Counted from the first letter of the stretch, positions 41,432 through 51,033 are shown. The stretch is DNA of 57,666 nucleotides from Miniimonas arenae (GCF_006351005.1 NZ_VENP01000020.1:1-57666); one strand, 5' to 3'. Made by a program: numbers and translations. The notes: a model not told the origin generated them from the letters alone.

Positions 41432-44245
41432 TCACGGACGGAACCGCAGGCTCGCGACCCGCGTGAAGTCCTCGCCGACGCCCGACGTGAACGTCACGTA
41501 CACCCGGTGGACCCCGCGGATCGGGTCCACGTTGAACGGCACCTCACGGAACGCGTCCCAGCCGCCGGTGTGTGACACCGCACCGGAACCGATCACCGGC
41601 GCGGTCGGGGAGTCGAGCCGGATCTCGACGAGGCCCGAGATCGCCCCGTCCGCCCCGCCCGCGTAGCGCAGCACCACGTCGCGCGTGCCGCCGGTGCCGA
41701 AGTCCGCGTCGAAGGCGAGCCAGTCACCGTTGCCGACCTTCGCCGCTCCGTCGGTCACGACGAGGCCGTGGGTCTCGACCGCGCTCGTCACCGCCACCGC
41801 CTGGAAGGGGTCCAGCCCCGACGGCGTGGGCTCGCTCGTCGGGCTGGGCGTCGGGCTGGGGCTCGGGCTCGCCGTCGGGCTGGGGCTCGCCGTCGGGCTC
41901 GGGCTCGCCGTCGGGCTCGGGCTCGCCGTCGGGCTCGGGCTCGCCGTCGGGCTCGGGCTCGCCGTCGGGGAGGGCGACGGGCTGGGCGTCGGCGAGGTCC
42001 CGCCGTCGCTCGGGAGGGCCTTCCCGGACAGGATCAGCGCGTACAGGTAGGCGCGGGTGTTGCCGTCGTCGACCGTGGGCAGGCCCTGGGCGATCGTGAG
42101 GGCGCGGTCGGGGTCGGCCAGGCCGAGGAGCGCGGTGTTCCAGTCGATGAGCGGCTTGGTCGCGTACTCGCCCGCGAAGAGCGGCTCGGCGATCTCGAGG
42201 ATCCGGTCGGTGCCGAGGGAGTGCAGGAACGCGAGCTGGCTCGGCCCCATGGGGATGACCTCGATCGCCGTCTTGGCGCTCGCCTCGGGGGAGAACCACG
42301 TCTCGTAGGTGATCTTGCCGGCGAACACCATCGACGCGATCGGTGCGGTGTTCGTGGCCGGCGTGCCCCGGTAGGGGTTCCACCAGTACTGCGCCGCGGT
42401 CTCGGCCTCGAACGCGAAGAGCCAGCGGGCGTGCTGCTCCATCGCCTCGTCGCCGCGCACGCGTGACCACAGCTCGAGGCCGGCCCACGCGTTCATGGCC
42501 TCCGACGTCGACTCCTGGTCGTTGCCGTCCATCCCGCCGCCCAGGCCGTTGGCCCAGGAGTGCCCGCGCCAGTCGTCGAAGCTGCGGCGCTGGATCGTGT
42601 CGTCCGTGGTCTGCTCGGCGGCGATGTCCGCGGCCAGGACGTCGGCCACCGGGGCGTACTGCGCTACGAGGCTCGGGTCGTCCTGCGCGAGGACGGCGGC
42701 CGCGTAGAGCAGGTAGCCGTAGTGGAAGTGGTGGTCGTTGAGCATCGAGGAGACGAAGAAGCCGTCGGTGTCGGGCACCACGGTGTGGTTGACGGCGTCG
42801 TACCCGAAGCACTGCGCGGGCACGGCGGACGCGCAGCCGTCCGGGTCGAACCACAGCGCGAGCTGCGCGCGCATCGCCTCGGCGATCGTCGCGGCCTCGT
42901 CGGTCAGCCCGAGCTGGTTCGCGAGCGTGTAGAGGTTCGCGGCGCGGTAGAGCGCCTTGCCGCCGAAGTAGGTGTCCTCGGGGAAGGTGAGAGTGCTCGG
43001 CAGGTCGGCGCGGACCTGGTCGCGCAGCAGCGAGAGCTCGGCCTCGCTGAGTCCGCTCAGGTCCAGGGCGCTGGAGACGTCCCAGGTCGGGGCCGTCGTC
43101 GTGAAGCTCGTGCCGACCGCGCCCGTCGCCCAGCCCGTGGCGTTCTCCCACCTGCCGGTCAGCGTGGGCAGGCCGTAGTCCTGGTGCGGCATCTGCGCGA
43201 GGACGGTGTCCGCCCCGCCCGCGGTGTCGAGGACGAACGTGGCCGACGCCGTGCCACCGTCGGCCGCGCCGCTCACCGACCACTCGGTGTGCGTTCCGCT
43301 CACCTCCACGGCGCCCGCGACGAGCGTCGCGAGGTCCTGCGCGGTCGCGCCCTGGGGCGTGCCGAACACGTGGACCGCCTGGCCGGCGTCGAGCGCGACG
43401 CCCGTGCCGGAGACCGAACCCGCCGTGACGACGTTGAGCTCCTGACCCGTCGCGCCGGTCCAGGTGTAGCGCGACGGCGTGGAGCTCGCCGCGAGCTCGC
43501 GGTTCACGCCGAGCGTCTGGTCCGTGGCCGCCGTGTACTGGACGTAGGGCCAGCCCTCGACGGCGCGCAGCGTGCCGACGGCGGTGCCGTCGGCGGCGTA
43601 CCAGGTGAGGTCCGCGGAGATGTCGTCCCAGGCGGACAGGCGGTAGGTGACCGCGCCGGGCGGGGCGAGCTCGATCACCTGCGACTCCGGGTCCTCGGGC
43701 GTGGCCCGGTTCTCCCAGGTCTGCATGATCGCGAAGTCGCCATACCCGGTGACGTCCGGGACGGCGACGCCGACGCTCGTGTCGTGCGCGCGGAACGCCA
43801 GCCCGCCGCCGACCCACGTCGGCGCGTCGACGTCGGCCATGTCGTACACGGCGCCGGAGATCCACGAGTTCGTGGGCGGTGCGACGCCGTCGTCGACGCG
43901 CGGGGTCTGCGGCACGCGGGTGGGCAGCTCGGGCAGGTCCGCCGCGGTGAGGGCCGCGGCCGCGACGCCAGGGGCGCCAGGGGCGCTGGGGGCGTGCTGC
44001 GTCTCGGGCGCCGCGGCGGCACCGACGGCGAGGCCGCCCGCGACCAGGCCGGCGACGGCGAGCGCCGCCACCCCGGTGAGGCTCGCCCGGGCCGGTCGCG
44101 GCGTGGGGCGCGCGGGTCGGCCAAGGGGTCGACCAGCGGGTCGGCCGGTGGCGCCGGCGTCGCCGGCGGGCTTCGTGGCTGTGGTCGCCGGGGTGTCGAT
44201 GCTGTCGGGCGTGGGGCGGGGCTGGGGGCGGGGTGTGTCAGGCAC
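41432..44245 (-). CDS. GH81 endo-beta-1,3-glucanase with C-terminal CBM6
   Basis: 937 residues, secreted. A long basic N-terminus precedes the hydrophobic signal (TGVAALAVAGLVAGGLAVG, about 57-75). The catalytic domain spans about 105-725 with PPTNSWISGAVYD near the start, MLNDHHFHYGYLLYAAAVL and NDQESTSEAMNAWAGLELW, the GH81 acid-base signatures. A (SPTASP)n linker of near-identical 18-bp repeats leads to a C-terminal CBM6 (about 800-937). It degrades laminarin, curdlan or fungal wall glucan outside the cell. The GTG at 44245 sits behind AGAGGAG. Confidence 0.88.
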   Translation of the reverse strand: MPDTPRPQPRPTPDSIDTPATTATKPAGDAGATGRPAGRPLGRPARPTPRPARASLTGVAALAVAGLVAGGLAVGAAAAPETQHAPSAPGAPGVAAAALTAADLPELPTRVPQTPRVDDGVAPPTNSWISGAVYDMADVDAPTWVGGGLAFRAHDTSVGVAVPDVTGYGDFAIMQTWENRATPEDPESQVIELAPPGAVTYRLSAWDDISADLTWYAADGTAVGTLRAVEGWPYVQYTAATDQTLGVNRELAASSTPSRYTWTGATGQELNVVTAGSVSGTGVALDAGQAVHVFGTPQGATAQDLATLVAGAVEVSGTHTEWSVSGAADGGTASATFVLDTAGGADTVLAQMPHQDYGLPTLTGRWENATGWATGAVGTSFTTTAPTWDVSSALDLSGLSEAELSLLRDQVRADLPSTLTFPEDTYFGGKALYRAANLYTLANQLGLTDEAATIAEAMRAQLALWFDPDGCASAVPAQCFGYDAVNHTVVPDTDGFFVSSMLNDHHFHYGYLLYAAAVLAQDDPSLVAQYAPVADVLAADIAAEQTTDDTIQRRSFDDWRGHSWANGLGGGMDGNDQESTSEAMNAWAGLELWSRVRGDEAMEQHARWLFAFEAETAAQYWWNPYRGTPATNTAPIASMVFAGKITYETWFSPEASAKTAIEVIPMGPSQLAFLHSLGTDRILEIAEPLFAGEYATKPLIDWNTALLGLADPDRALTIAQGLPTVDDGNTRAYLYALILSGKALPSDGGTSPTPSPSPSPTASPSPTASPSPTASPSPTASPSPTASPSPTASPSPSPTPSPTSEPTPSGLDPFQAVAVTSAVETHGLVVTDGAAKVGNGDWLAFDADFGTGGTRDVVLRYAGGADGAISGLVEIRLDSPTAPVIGSGAVSHTGGWDAFREVPFNVDPIRGVHRVYVTFTSGVGEDFTRVASLRFRP
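41855..41972. repeat. 18-bp tandem repeats encoding the GH81 linker
   Basis: CTCGCCGTCGGGCTCGGG recurs about six times in a row, encoding the SPTASP linker on the minus strand. Nearly identical copies at the DNA level point to recent slippage. Confidence 0.85.
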
Positions 44246-44368
44246 CGGGTGCTCCTCTCGACGGGCGCGGCGGACCGCGCTGCTCGGTCGGTCCGACCCG
44301 CGTCAGGGCAGGGGGCATCGCCTGACGTCGGAGTCGTGGCCGGCCCGGGGATGGGCGCCCCTCCGCGG

Positions 44369-44382
44369 TGAGAGCGCTTCCA
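44369..44382. promoter_or_regulatory. CebR/LacI-type operator candidate
   Basis: TGAGAGCGCTTCCA differs at two positions from the palindromic CebR box TGGGAGCGCTCCCA known from actinobacterial cellulose and glucan regulators. It lies between the divergent GH81 and GH36 genes, closest to GH81 (about 125 bp from its start). No LacI-family gene is present in the window. Confidence 0.55.
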
Positions 44383-44559
44383 TTTCCGGACTCGAGAACC
44401 GTAGCCAGCGTGCGCGTTAACACACTAGAAACATTCGTCTACATCTCGGTTGGGACTCCGTTGGTGCGTATGTGGGGGTCGACCGCGTCCGCGACCCGCC
44501 CGGCGCAGGCACGGCGCCCGCACGGCGCTCGCGCTCCGGACAGGCCCGGGCCGGGCCGG

Positions 44560-44565
44560 TAGGGT
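44560..44565 (+). promoter_or_regulatory. Putative -10 box of the GH36 gene
   Basis: TAGGGT fits TANNNT and would give a leader of about 120 nt before the ATG at 44690. A short AT-richer island at 44400-44445 (CGTTAACACACTAG) lies further upstream and may serve the GH81 promoter. Confidence 0.35.
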
Positions 44566-44689
44566 CACATGTCGACGTCACCACGCCCGAGCCCGAGCGC
44601 CGTCCGAGTCACGGCCACGTCCGAGCCGAGCACGAGCGCCCGACCGAGCACCAGCCAGCCCCAGTCCCACGCCCCGATCGAGGACGACC

Positions 44690-46873
44690 ATGTACGCGTA
44701 CCTGCGCTCCGCCGGCGTGAGCCTGCTGCTCGACACCACCGGCCCCCACCTGCCCCGCGTGCTGCACTGGGGACGCGACCTCGGCGAGCTCGACGACCAC
44801 GCCGTCGCCGAGCTCGTCCGCGCCTCGGTCCGCCCCGTCACCAGCAGCTCGCCGGACTCCGGCGTGCTCCTCAGCGTGCTGCCCGAGCAGTCGGCCGGCT
44901 GGTTCGGCACGCCCGGCGTCACCGGCCACCGCGACGGTCGCGCGTTCTCCACGGCGTTCCGCGTCACGTCGGTCGACGTCCACGACACGGCACCCGTCGT
45001 CGCCGACACGCCCGTCCACCTCACCTCGCCCGACGGCGCAGCCCCCCTCGCCGGTGCGGTCACCGTGTCCGCGGCGGACGACGCCGCGGGGCTGGCGCTG
45101 ACCTGGCGGCTCGAGCTCGCCGTCGGCGGCCTGGTGCGGACGAGGACCACGGTGACGAGCACGCGCGAGGGGAGCTTCGCCGTCGGGGGCGTGGACGCGC
45201 TGCTGCCGCTGCCGCGCGAGGCGACCGAGATCCTCGACTTCACGGGGCGGCACATGCGCGAGCGCAGCCCGCAGCGCCACCCGCTGGTCGCGGGGCTGCA
45301 CCTGCGGGAGACGCGTCGCGCCCGGACGCTGGACGGGACGCTGCTCATGCTCGCGGGCGAGGCGGGCTTCGCGCACCGGCACGGGCAGGTGTGGGGCACG
45401 CACGTGGCGTGGTCGGGCAACACGCGCACGCTGGTGGAGCGCGAGATGCCGGAGGGGCTCGCGACGCTCGGTGGCGGGGAGCTGCTGCTCGCGGGCGAGG
45501 TCAGGCTGGCGAACGGCGAGAGGTACGAGAGCCCGTGGGTCTACTTCTCCTACGGCGACGGGCTCGATGCGCTCTCGGCGCGCTTCCACGACTTCCTGCG
45601 CTCGCGGCCCACCCACCCGCAGACCCCGCGCAAGGCGCTCATCAACGTGTGGGAAGCGGTGTACTTCGACCACCGGCTGGACCGGCTCACGGCGCTCGCG
45701 GACGCCGCGGCGCGCGTGGGCCTGGAGCGCTACGTGCTCGACGACGGCTGGTTCCGGCACCGCCGCACCGACACCGCGGGCCTCGGCGATTGGTACGTCG
45801 ACGAGACGGTGTGGCCCGACGGCCTCACGCCGCTCGTGGATCACGTCACGGGTCTCGGGCTGGAGTTCGGTCTCTGGTTCGAGCCGGAGATGGTCAACCC
45901 CGACTCCGACCTCGCCCGCGCGCACCCCGAGTGGATCCTGCGCGTGCCGGACCGGATGCCGCTGGAGTACCGCCGCCAGCAGGTCCTCGACCTCACGGTG
46001 CCGCAGGCGTGGCAGTACGTCCTCGAGCGCATGGACGCGATCCTGTCGGAGTACGCGATCTCCTTCGTGAAGTGGGACTTCAACCGCGACCTGCTCGACG
46101 CCGGGCGTCAGGCGACCGGCACCGCGGGCGTGCACGAGCAGACGCTCGCGACCTACCGCCTGCTCGCGGCGCTGCGTGTGGCGCACCCGGACGTCGAGTT
46201 CGAGTCGTGCTCGAGCGGCGGCGGGCGCGCCGACCTCGGGATCCTCGCGCTGACGGACCGGATCTGGGCCTCGGACTGCATCGACCCGCTCGAGCGCCAG
46301 ATGATCGAGGCCGGGACCGGGCTGCTCGTGCCGCCGGAGCTCATGGGCTCGCACGTCGCCTCGCCGCACTCGCACACCACGGGCCGGCGCCACGACCTGG
46401 GCTTCCGCGCCGCGACGGCGCTGTTCGGTCACCTCGGCGTGGAGTGGGACCTCACGACGGCGAGCGAGACCGAGCTCGACGAGCTCGCCCGGTGGGTGGC
46501 CGCCTACCGCGAGCACCGGCACCTGCTGCACCGCGGCCGCGTCGTCCGGGCGGACGACCCCGATCCCGCGCTGCGGGTGCACGGCGTGGTGGCGCACGAC
46601 GGCGGGGAGGCGATCTTCGCGATCGTGCAGCGGACCACGGGGGTGAGCTCGCCGTCGGGCCGGGTGCGACTGCCGGGGCTGGTCGCCGGGCGCGCCTACC
46701 GCGTGACCCCGCTGCCGCCGGGGGACACGATCGTGTCTCCCGGGCCCCTGTGGCAGCCCGCGTGGTGGGCCGAGGGCGTCACGCTGAGCGGCCGGGTGCT
46801 GGCCGAGGTGGGGGTGCAGGCGCCGCTGCAGCACCCCGAGCACTCGGTGCTGCTGCACGTCGTCGCCGTGTGA
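44690..46873 (+). CDS. Alpha-galactosidase, GH36
   Basis: 727 residues, cytoplasmic (no signal peptide). An N-terminal beta-sandwich (1-310) precedes the barrel: LINVWEAVYFDHRLDRL, YVLDDGWFRHRR, FGLWFEPEMVNPDSDL, the nucleophile in FVKWDFNRDL and the acid-base in RIWASDCIDPLERQMIEAG. These are GH36 catalytic landmarks. It releases alpha-galactose from melibiose, raffinose or galactomannan pieces. The ATG at 44690 (MYAYLRSAGVSLLLD) follows GAGGA. It shares its upstream region with the GH81 gene. Confidence 0.9.
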   Translation: MYAYLRSAGVSLLLDTTGPHLPRVLHWGRDLGELDDHAVAELVRASVRPVTSSSPDSGVLLSVLPEQSAGWFGTPGVTGHRDGRAFSTAFRVTSVDVHDTAPVVADTPVHLTSPDGAAPLAGAVTVSAADDAAGLALTWRLELAVGGLVRTRTTVTSTREGSFAVGGVDALLPLPREATEILDFTGRHMRERSPQRHPLVAGLHLRETRRARTLDGTLLMLAGEAGFAHRHGQVWGTHVAWSGNTRTLVEREMPEGLATLGGGELLLAGEVRLANGERYESPWVYFSYGDGLDALSARFHDFLRSRPTHPQTPRKALINVWEAVYFDHRLDRLTALADAAARVGLERYVLDDGWFRHRRTDTAGLGDWYVDETVWPDGLTPLVDHVTGLGLEFGLWFEPEMVNPDSDLARAHPEWILRVPDRMPLEYRRQQVLDLTVPQAWQYVLERMDAILSEYAISFVKWDFNRDLLDAGRQATGTAGVHEQTLATYRLLAALRVAHPDVEFESCSSGGGRADLGILALTDRIWASDCIDPLERQMIEAGTGLLVPPELMGSHVASPHSHTTGRRHDLGFRAATALFGHLGVEWDLTTASETELDELARWVAAYREHRHLLHRGRVVRADDPDPALRVHGVVAHDGGEAIFAIVQRTTGVSSPSGRVRLPGLVAGRAYRVTPLPPGDTIVSPGPLWQPAWWAEGVTLSGRVLAEVGVQAPLQHPEHSVLLHVVAV

Positions 46874-46909
46874 GCGGGGCGCGGCAGCGCTGCGGCGCCG
46901 CCGGCGCGG

Positions 46910-47115
46910 ACGAGTCGCCGCGGCGTCACGGCTGACGGGAGAGCGACTCGTCGTGACGGGAGAGCGACTCGTCGCAGCCTCTCAGCTGGTCGCAAGGCGC
47001 TGACCTGCGGCGATGCGCCGGGTGAGGCCGTCGCGGGGCGTCTCGGTCGCTGTGGTGTCACGCCGAGTCGCTGCGGCGTCACGGCTGACGGGAGAGCGAC
47101 TCGCTGCGGCGTCAC
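46910..47115. repeat. 21-bp-period repeat element, AGAGCGACT family (mixed orientation)
   Basis: On the plus strand one inverted unit (46910), two direct units (TGACGGGAGAGCGACTCGT at 46933 and 46954), a core, two inverted units (GTCGCT at 47046 and 47067), then another direct/inverted pair. The core carries the shared hairpin in reverse (CGCAAGGCGCTGACCTGCGG, 46991-47010). It lies between the convergent GH36 and MBL genes. Confidence 0.82.
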
Positions 47116-47139
47116 GAGAACGCGCGGGCGCGGCGGCCG

Positions 47140-48114
47140 CTAGAGCGCGAGGCGCTCGCCCGGCGCGAGGACCACCGGCTCGCAGTCCGGCGCCTCGCGT
47201 CGCACCGCGGCCTCGAACGCGGCTCCGCCGTGCTCCATCCACCCCCGCGGGAGGTTTCGCCCGAGCGGTGCGTGCAGCGTGCCCCAGTGCACGGGCACCG
47301 CGCGGCGCGCACCGACCAGCGCGCACGCGTGCGCGGCCTGTGTCGGGTCCATGTGGCCGCCGGACAGCCGCGGCCCCCAGCCGCCGATCGGCACGAGCGC
47401 GAGGTCGATCGGGCCGCCCGCCACGTCGGGCAGGTGGGCCATCTCGGGGTACAGCTCGGTGTCGCCCGCGAACCAGATCCGCAGCGCGCCGTCGGCCGAC
47501 GCGCCCGACGCGCCCGACGGCGAGCCCGCGCCAGGCGCGTTCGTGCCCGACGCCGAGCCACCTTTCGCGGCGTCGTCATCGCCGGGCGCGTCGCGTACGA
47601 CGAGGAACCCCACCGTTGCGTTCGGCCGGTGCGGCATCGGCCGGTGCCCATGCACCGCGTGCACCGCCCGCACCGCGACCTGCGGCGCCCACGACGGCCG
47701 CCACCACTCCTCGGGCCCGAGGCCGCGCGTCGGCAGCCCGCGCTGGCCGAGCCACCGCGCGTTCGCCGGAGCGGAGAGCACGACGGCGTGCGTCGACCTC
47801 AGCGAGGCCACGTGCGCGTGGTCGTGGTGCAGGTGGGAGACGAGCACGGCGTCCGCGCCCGACCAGTCCTCCGCCGACGGCGCGATCCCGCCGAGCCGCC
47901 GCAGCATCCCGGCGTGCGCGCCGAGCAGCGGGTCGGTGACCAGCCGGACGCCGCCGACGTCGAGCACGCACGTCGCGTGCCCGAGCCAGGCGAGGGCGTC
48001 GGGGCGCGCCGGCGGCTCGAGCCTCTCGGGCCGGACCGGCGGCACCGGCGCCCCGCGCCGGTGCGGCGGCTCCGGCCGCTCGCGACGACGGGCCGGCGGC
48101 GGCGTCGCGCTCAC
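47140..48114 (-). CDS. MBL-fold metallohydrolase (UlaG/NAPE-PLD-like)
   Basis: 324 residues. WLGHATCVLDVGGVRLVTDPLLG and the metal motif LVSHLHHDHAHV (HxHxDH), then WFAGDTELYPEM and PVHWGTLHAPLG, match the beta-lactamase-fold lactonase or N-acyl-phospholipid phosphodiesterase branch. The substrate is uncertain. An acidic Gly/Ala/Ser insert near 200-230 is unusual. Its GTG start overlaps the stop of the phosphodiesterase gene (GTGA), so the two are coupled and may act on related phosphate compounds. Confidence 0.82.
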   Translation of the reverse strand: MSATPPPARRRERPEPPHRRGAPVPPVRPERLEPPARPDALAWLGHATCVLDVGGVRLVTDPLLGAHAGMLRRLGGIAPSAEDWSGADAVLVSHLHHDHAHVASLRSTHAVVLSAPANARWLGQRGLPTRGLGPEEWWRPSWAPQVAVRAVHAVHGHRPMPHRPNATVGFLVVRDAPGDDDAAKGGSASGTNAPGAGSPSGASGASADGALRIWFAGDTELYPEMAHLPDVAGGPIDLALVPIGGWGPRLSGGHMDPTQAAHACALVGARRAVPVHWGTLHAPLGRNLPRGWMEHGGAAFEAAVRREAPDCEPVVLAPGERLAL

Positions 48115-50384
48115 GGTCGCAGCCCCAGCTCGCGCTGCCACGCCACCAGCTGGTGGAACACCGCGTTCGCGCCGACGAGCGGCTCGGCGTCGTCCGGCCG
48201 CGTGAGCGACGTGGGGTGCAGCAGCAGCGCGTGGTTCTGGTCCCCGCCGAGGCCGCCGTGCGAGCCGACCTGGTGCTCGAACGCGCACACCCGGCCGTCC
48301 CGGACGGTGGAGACCAGCAGGAGGTCGCCGGTGTGCGGCAGGCGCCCGGCGCGGGCGAGGTCACGGGCCGCGGCGTCCGGGTCCTCGAACGCGGCGAGCG
48401 GGTCCTCGCCCTCGACGAGCGCGCGGCCGGGGTCGCCCCCGGACGCGGGGTCGGCTGAACGGCCGGCCGCACGCTCGGGCTCGAGCAGGCGCAGCCCCGC
48501 GGGCCCGACGGCGAGCAGTCCCTGCGCCGAGTCGACCACCACCACGGCGATCGCGGGGTGGGTCGCGAGCCCGGCGACGAGGTCGGGCCACGCCTCCTGC
48601 GTCTGGGCGAGCGTGAGACGTCCGGGGCGGCCGGTGAACCAGACGAGGCCGAGGTTGCCCGACGCGATGACGGCAACCGAGTCCTCCGCGGCCGTCCCCG
48701 GCGCGAGGCCGACCTGCTCACGCTCGGGCCCCGTCACGGTGACGCCCGCCGTGCGGGCGTCGTCTGCTGCCCGTGAGCCGCCTGAGCCGCCTGAGCCGCG
48801 CGATCCGCGCGAGCCCGAGCCGCGCGCCGCCCGGGGGCTGCGGGGGCTGCGGATCGGTCGGACGAGCTCGTTGAGCAGTGCGTTCACCGGCCCCCACTCC
48901 TCACCGCCCCCGGAGGCGAGCGCGCTGCGCGGGTCCTTGCCCATCAGCGTCGTGACGAGGTGCTCCAGGCTGACGCCCGCGACCTGCTCGAACGTGGGGC
49001 CGAGCGCCTGGCCGTGGTCGGACACGCACACGATGCGATAGCGCCGGCGCGCGACCTCGTTCACCGTCTCGAGCGCCCGCAGCACCGCGTCCAGACCCTC
49101 GAGCGAGCGCAGCGACTCCGCCCGCAGCGGCCCGGCGTGGTGCGCGATCTCGTCGTAGTCGACGTAGTCCACGGCGATCGTCGGGGTGCCGCGCTCCATG
49201 TGCTCGGCGACGAGCGCGGTGTTGAGACCGCGGAGCGTGACGTTGCTGATGGCGCGCAGCACGACGTACCAACCGCCGCGGGAGATCCGCGGCTCGACGC
49301 CGCGCAGCCGCGCGAGCCGCGCCTGGTACAGCTCCTTGACCATCTCACCGATCGTCAGGACCAGGGTGCGCGCGAACACGAGAGGCTGGAGGAAGAACCG
49401 CACGTACACGCCGCCGTCACGCCGCCCGGTCGCGCCGACGGGGCGGCTCATCACGAGGCGGGTCGCCGGGGCGTCGCCTGAGAACATCGTGCCGATGGCG
49501 GCGCCGCCGTGCGCGAGGAGGCCCTCGCCGTCGGACATCGCCGACTCGATCGCCGCCGCGTCGCGCGGGTGGTTCGCCACGACGAGACGCGCCTGCGCCT
49601 CGTCCCACCAGCGGAACGCGGGGATGTGGTCGGCGGCGCCGTGCAGGAGGCCGGCCGTCGAGGCCGGAGTGGTGCTGGGCACCTGCGCCCACCAGGACTC
49701 CAGCCGGTAGGAGCCGTCGGTGAGCCAGCGCGAGATCGTCGGCACCATGCCGGCCTCGACGGCGGTGCGCAGCACGGGTTCGGCGACGCCGTCGAGGATC
49801 ACGAGGAGGAGGCCGGGCTCGCGGTCGTCGGGCAGGGGCGTGCCGGCCCGGTCGGCGCGGCGGCGCTGGGCGGCTCGCCGTCGACCGCGCCACAGCACGT
49901 CGCCGACGACGTAGCCCGCGTCGCTGCCCCCGGCCACCCACGACGTGGCGGCCACCACCAGCGCCGTGATGAGGAGCGCGAGCGCGGCGGCCCACCAGCT
50001 CGTCACGACGAGCCCCGGCAGCCAGCGCAGGGCCGCCCACATCGCGGTGATCTGGGCGGCGAGGCCGAGCACGAACGCGACGATGCCGCCGAGGCGGTCG
50101 GCGACCATGCGCAGGGGAGCGGCCACGACCCACGTGACGAGCGAGACGACGAGCGCCGCGAGCGGGATCGACCACAGCGACGTCACGCTGATCGGGTCGA
50201 GCAGCGCGATGGCCACGGACAGGCCGAGGACGGTCGCGGCGAGCGACGCGACGGCGTCCCACAGGTCGACGGCGAGCGGCCGCGCCTCGCGCACGACGGG
50301 CGAGAGGTGGTGTGCCGAGAGCGGCAGGTGCGACGGACGCGGCCGGTCGCGCGCGGGACGTGCCTCGCCCCTGCTCCCCGTCAT
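48111..50384 (-). CDS. Membrane-anchored alkaline-phosphatase-superfamily phosphodiesterase
   Basis: 757 residues. Four membrane helices of holin-like type come first (about 40-140). A nucleotide pyrophosphatase/phosphodiesterase-like domain follows: metal Asp in LLLVILDGVAEPVL, nucleophile Thr in VPSTTPASTAGLLHG, and YVDYDEIAHHAG and VCVSDHGQALG for the second metal site. The late part has a long Arg/Ser/Gly insert (about 510-535). It probably hydrolyses a phosphodiester near the membrane. Annotated 'phage holin family' in relatives because of the N-terminus. Start ATG 50384. Confidence 0.78.
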   Translation of the reverse strand: MTGSRGEARPARDRPRPSHLPLSAHHLSPVVREARPLAVDLWDAVASLAATVLGLSVAIALLDPISVTSLWSIPLAALVVSLVTWVVAAPLRMVADRLGGIVAFVLGLAAQITAMWAALRWLPGLVVTSWWAAALALLITALVVAATSWVAGGSDAGYVVGDVLWRGRRRAAQRRRADRAGTPLPDDREPGLLLVILDGVAEPVLRTAVEAGMVPTISRWLTDGSYRLESWWAQVPSTTPASTAGLLHGAADHIPAFRWWDEAQARLVVANHPRDAAAIESAMSDGEGLLAHGGAAIGTMFSGDAPATRLVMSRPVGATGRRDGGVYVRFFLQPLVFARTLVLTIGEMVKELYQARLARLRGVEPRISRGGWYVVLRAISNVTLRGLNTALVAEHMERGTPTIAVDYVDYDEIAHHAGPLRAESLRSLEGLDAVLRALETVNEVARRRYRIVCVSDHGQALGPTFEQVAGVSLEHLVTTLMGKDPRSALASGGGEEWGPVNALLNELVRPIRSPRSPRAARGSGSRGSRGSGGSGGSRAADDARTAGVTVTGPEREQVGLAPGTAAEDSVAVIASGNLGLVWFTGRPGRLTLAQTQEAWPDLVAGLATHPAIAVVVVDSAQGLLAVGPAGLRLLEPERAAGRSADPASGGDPGRALVEGEDPLAAFEDPDAAARDLARAGRLPHTGDLLLVSTVRDGRVCAFEHQVGSHGGLGGDQNHALLLHPTSLTRPDDAEPLVGANAVFHQLVAWQRELGLRP

Positions 50385-50473
50385 GGGGCTAGCGTGCCAG
50401 CCCGCGGCGGGCCTTGGGGGCGGCGGTTTCGCGAGCGTCGGGACGGGCTCGGCCGGCGGTGTCGCCCGCCTGC

Positions 50474-51025
50474 TCAGGCGAAGCGCGCCTCGTGCGCCTG
50501 CAGCGCGCGCTTGACGTCGAGTCCGTAGTAGAAGCCGCCGAGCCCGCCGTCGGTCCGGACCACCCGGTGGCACGGGACGACGAGCGCGACGAGGTTGCGC
50601 GCGCACGCGCTCGCGGCCGCCCGGACGGCCGCGGGGCGCCCGGCGTCGGCGGCGAGCGTCGTGTAGGTGACGGGGTGTCCGGGCGCGATGCGCCGCATCG
50701 CGAGCCACGCGGCCTGGAAGAACGCGCCGCCGGGCTGCCCGACGGCGAGTTCGTCCAGGGCGGCCAGCTCGCCGTCGCCGTAGCGTGCGACGGCGTCGCG
50801 CACCCGCTCCGGCCCGGTCGCGGTCTGCACGCCGCGGTCGCGCAGGTGCGGTGCGAGGCGCGGCAGGTTGTCGACCGGGTCATGCCAGCCGAACAGGTGC
50901 AGCACGCCGTCCTCGGGCGTCACGACGGCGTGTGCGGGCCCGGCCGGCGTGGGCAGGGTCATGAGGAGCAGCGGCTGGGTGGTCGTCGCCGACGCTGGGG
51001 CGGGTGGGGCCGTCGTCGTGGTCAT
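50474..51025 (-). CDS. ogt: Methylated-DNA-[protein]-cysteine S-methyltransferase
   Basis: 183 residues. The active-site motif VVPCHRVVR and the preceding helix-turn-helix-like FFQAAWLAMRRI, then TLAADAGRPAAVRAAASAC, identify the O6-alkylguanine repair fold. It removes alkyl groups from guanine in a one-time reaction. It follows ada-alkA, separated by a repeat array instead of an ordinary spacer, which suits joint control by the Ada protein. Confidence 0.92.
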   Translation of the reverse strand: MTTTTAPPAPASATTTQPLLLMTLPTPAGPAHAVVTPEDGVLHLFGWHDPVDNLPRLAPHLRDRGVQTATGPERVRDAVARYGDGELAALDELAVGQPGGAFFQAAWLAMRRIAPGHPVTYTTLAADAGRPAAVRAAASACARNLVALVVPCHRVVRTDGGLGGFYYGLDVKRALQAHEARFA

Positions 51026-51033
51026 GGTTGTCT

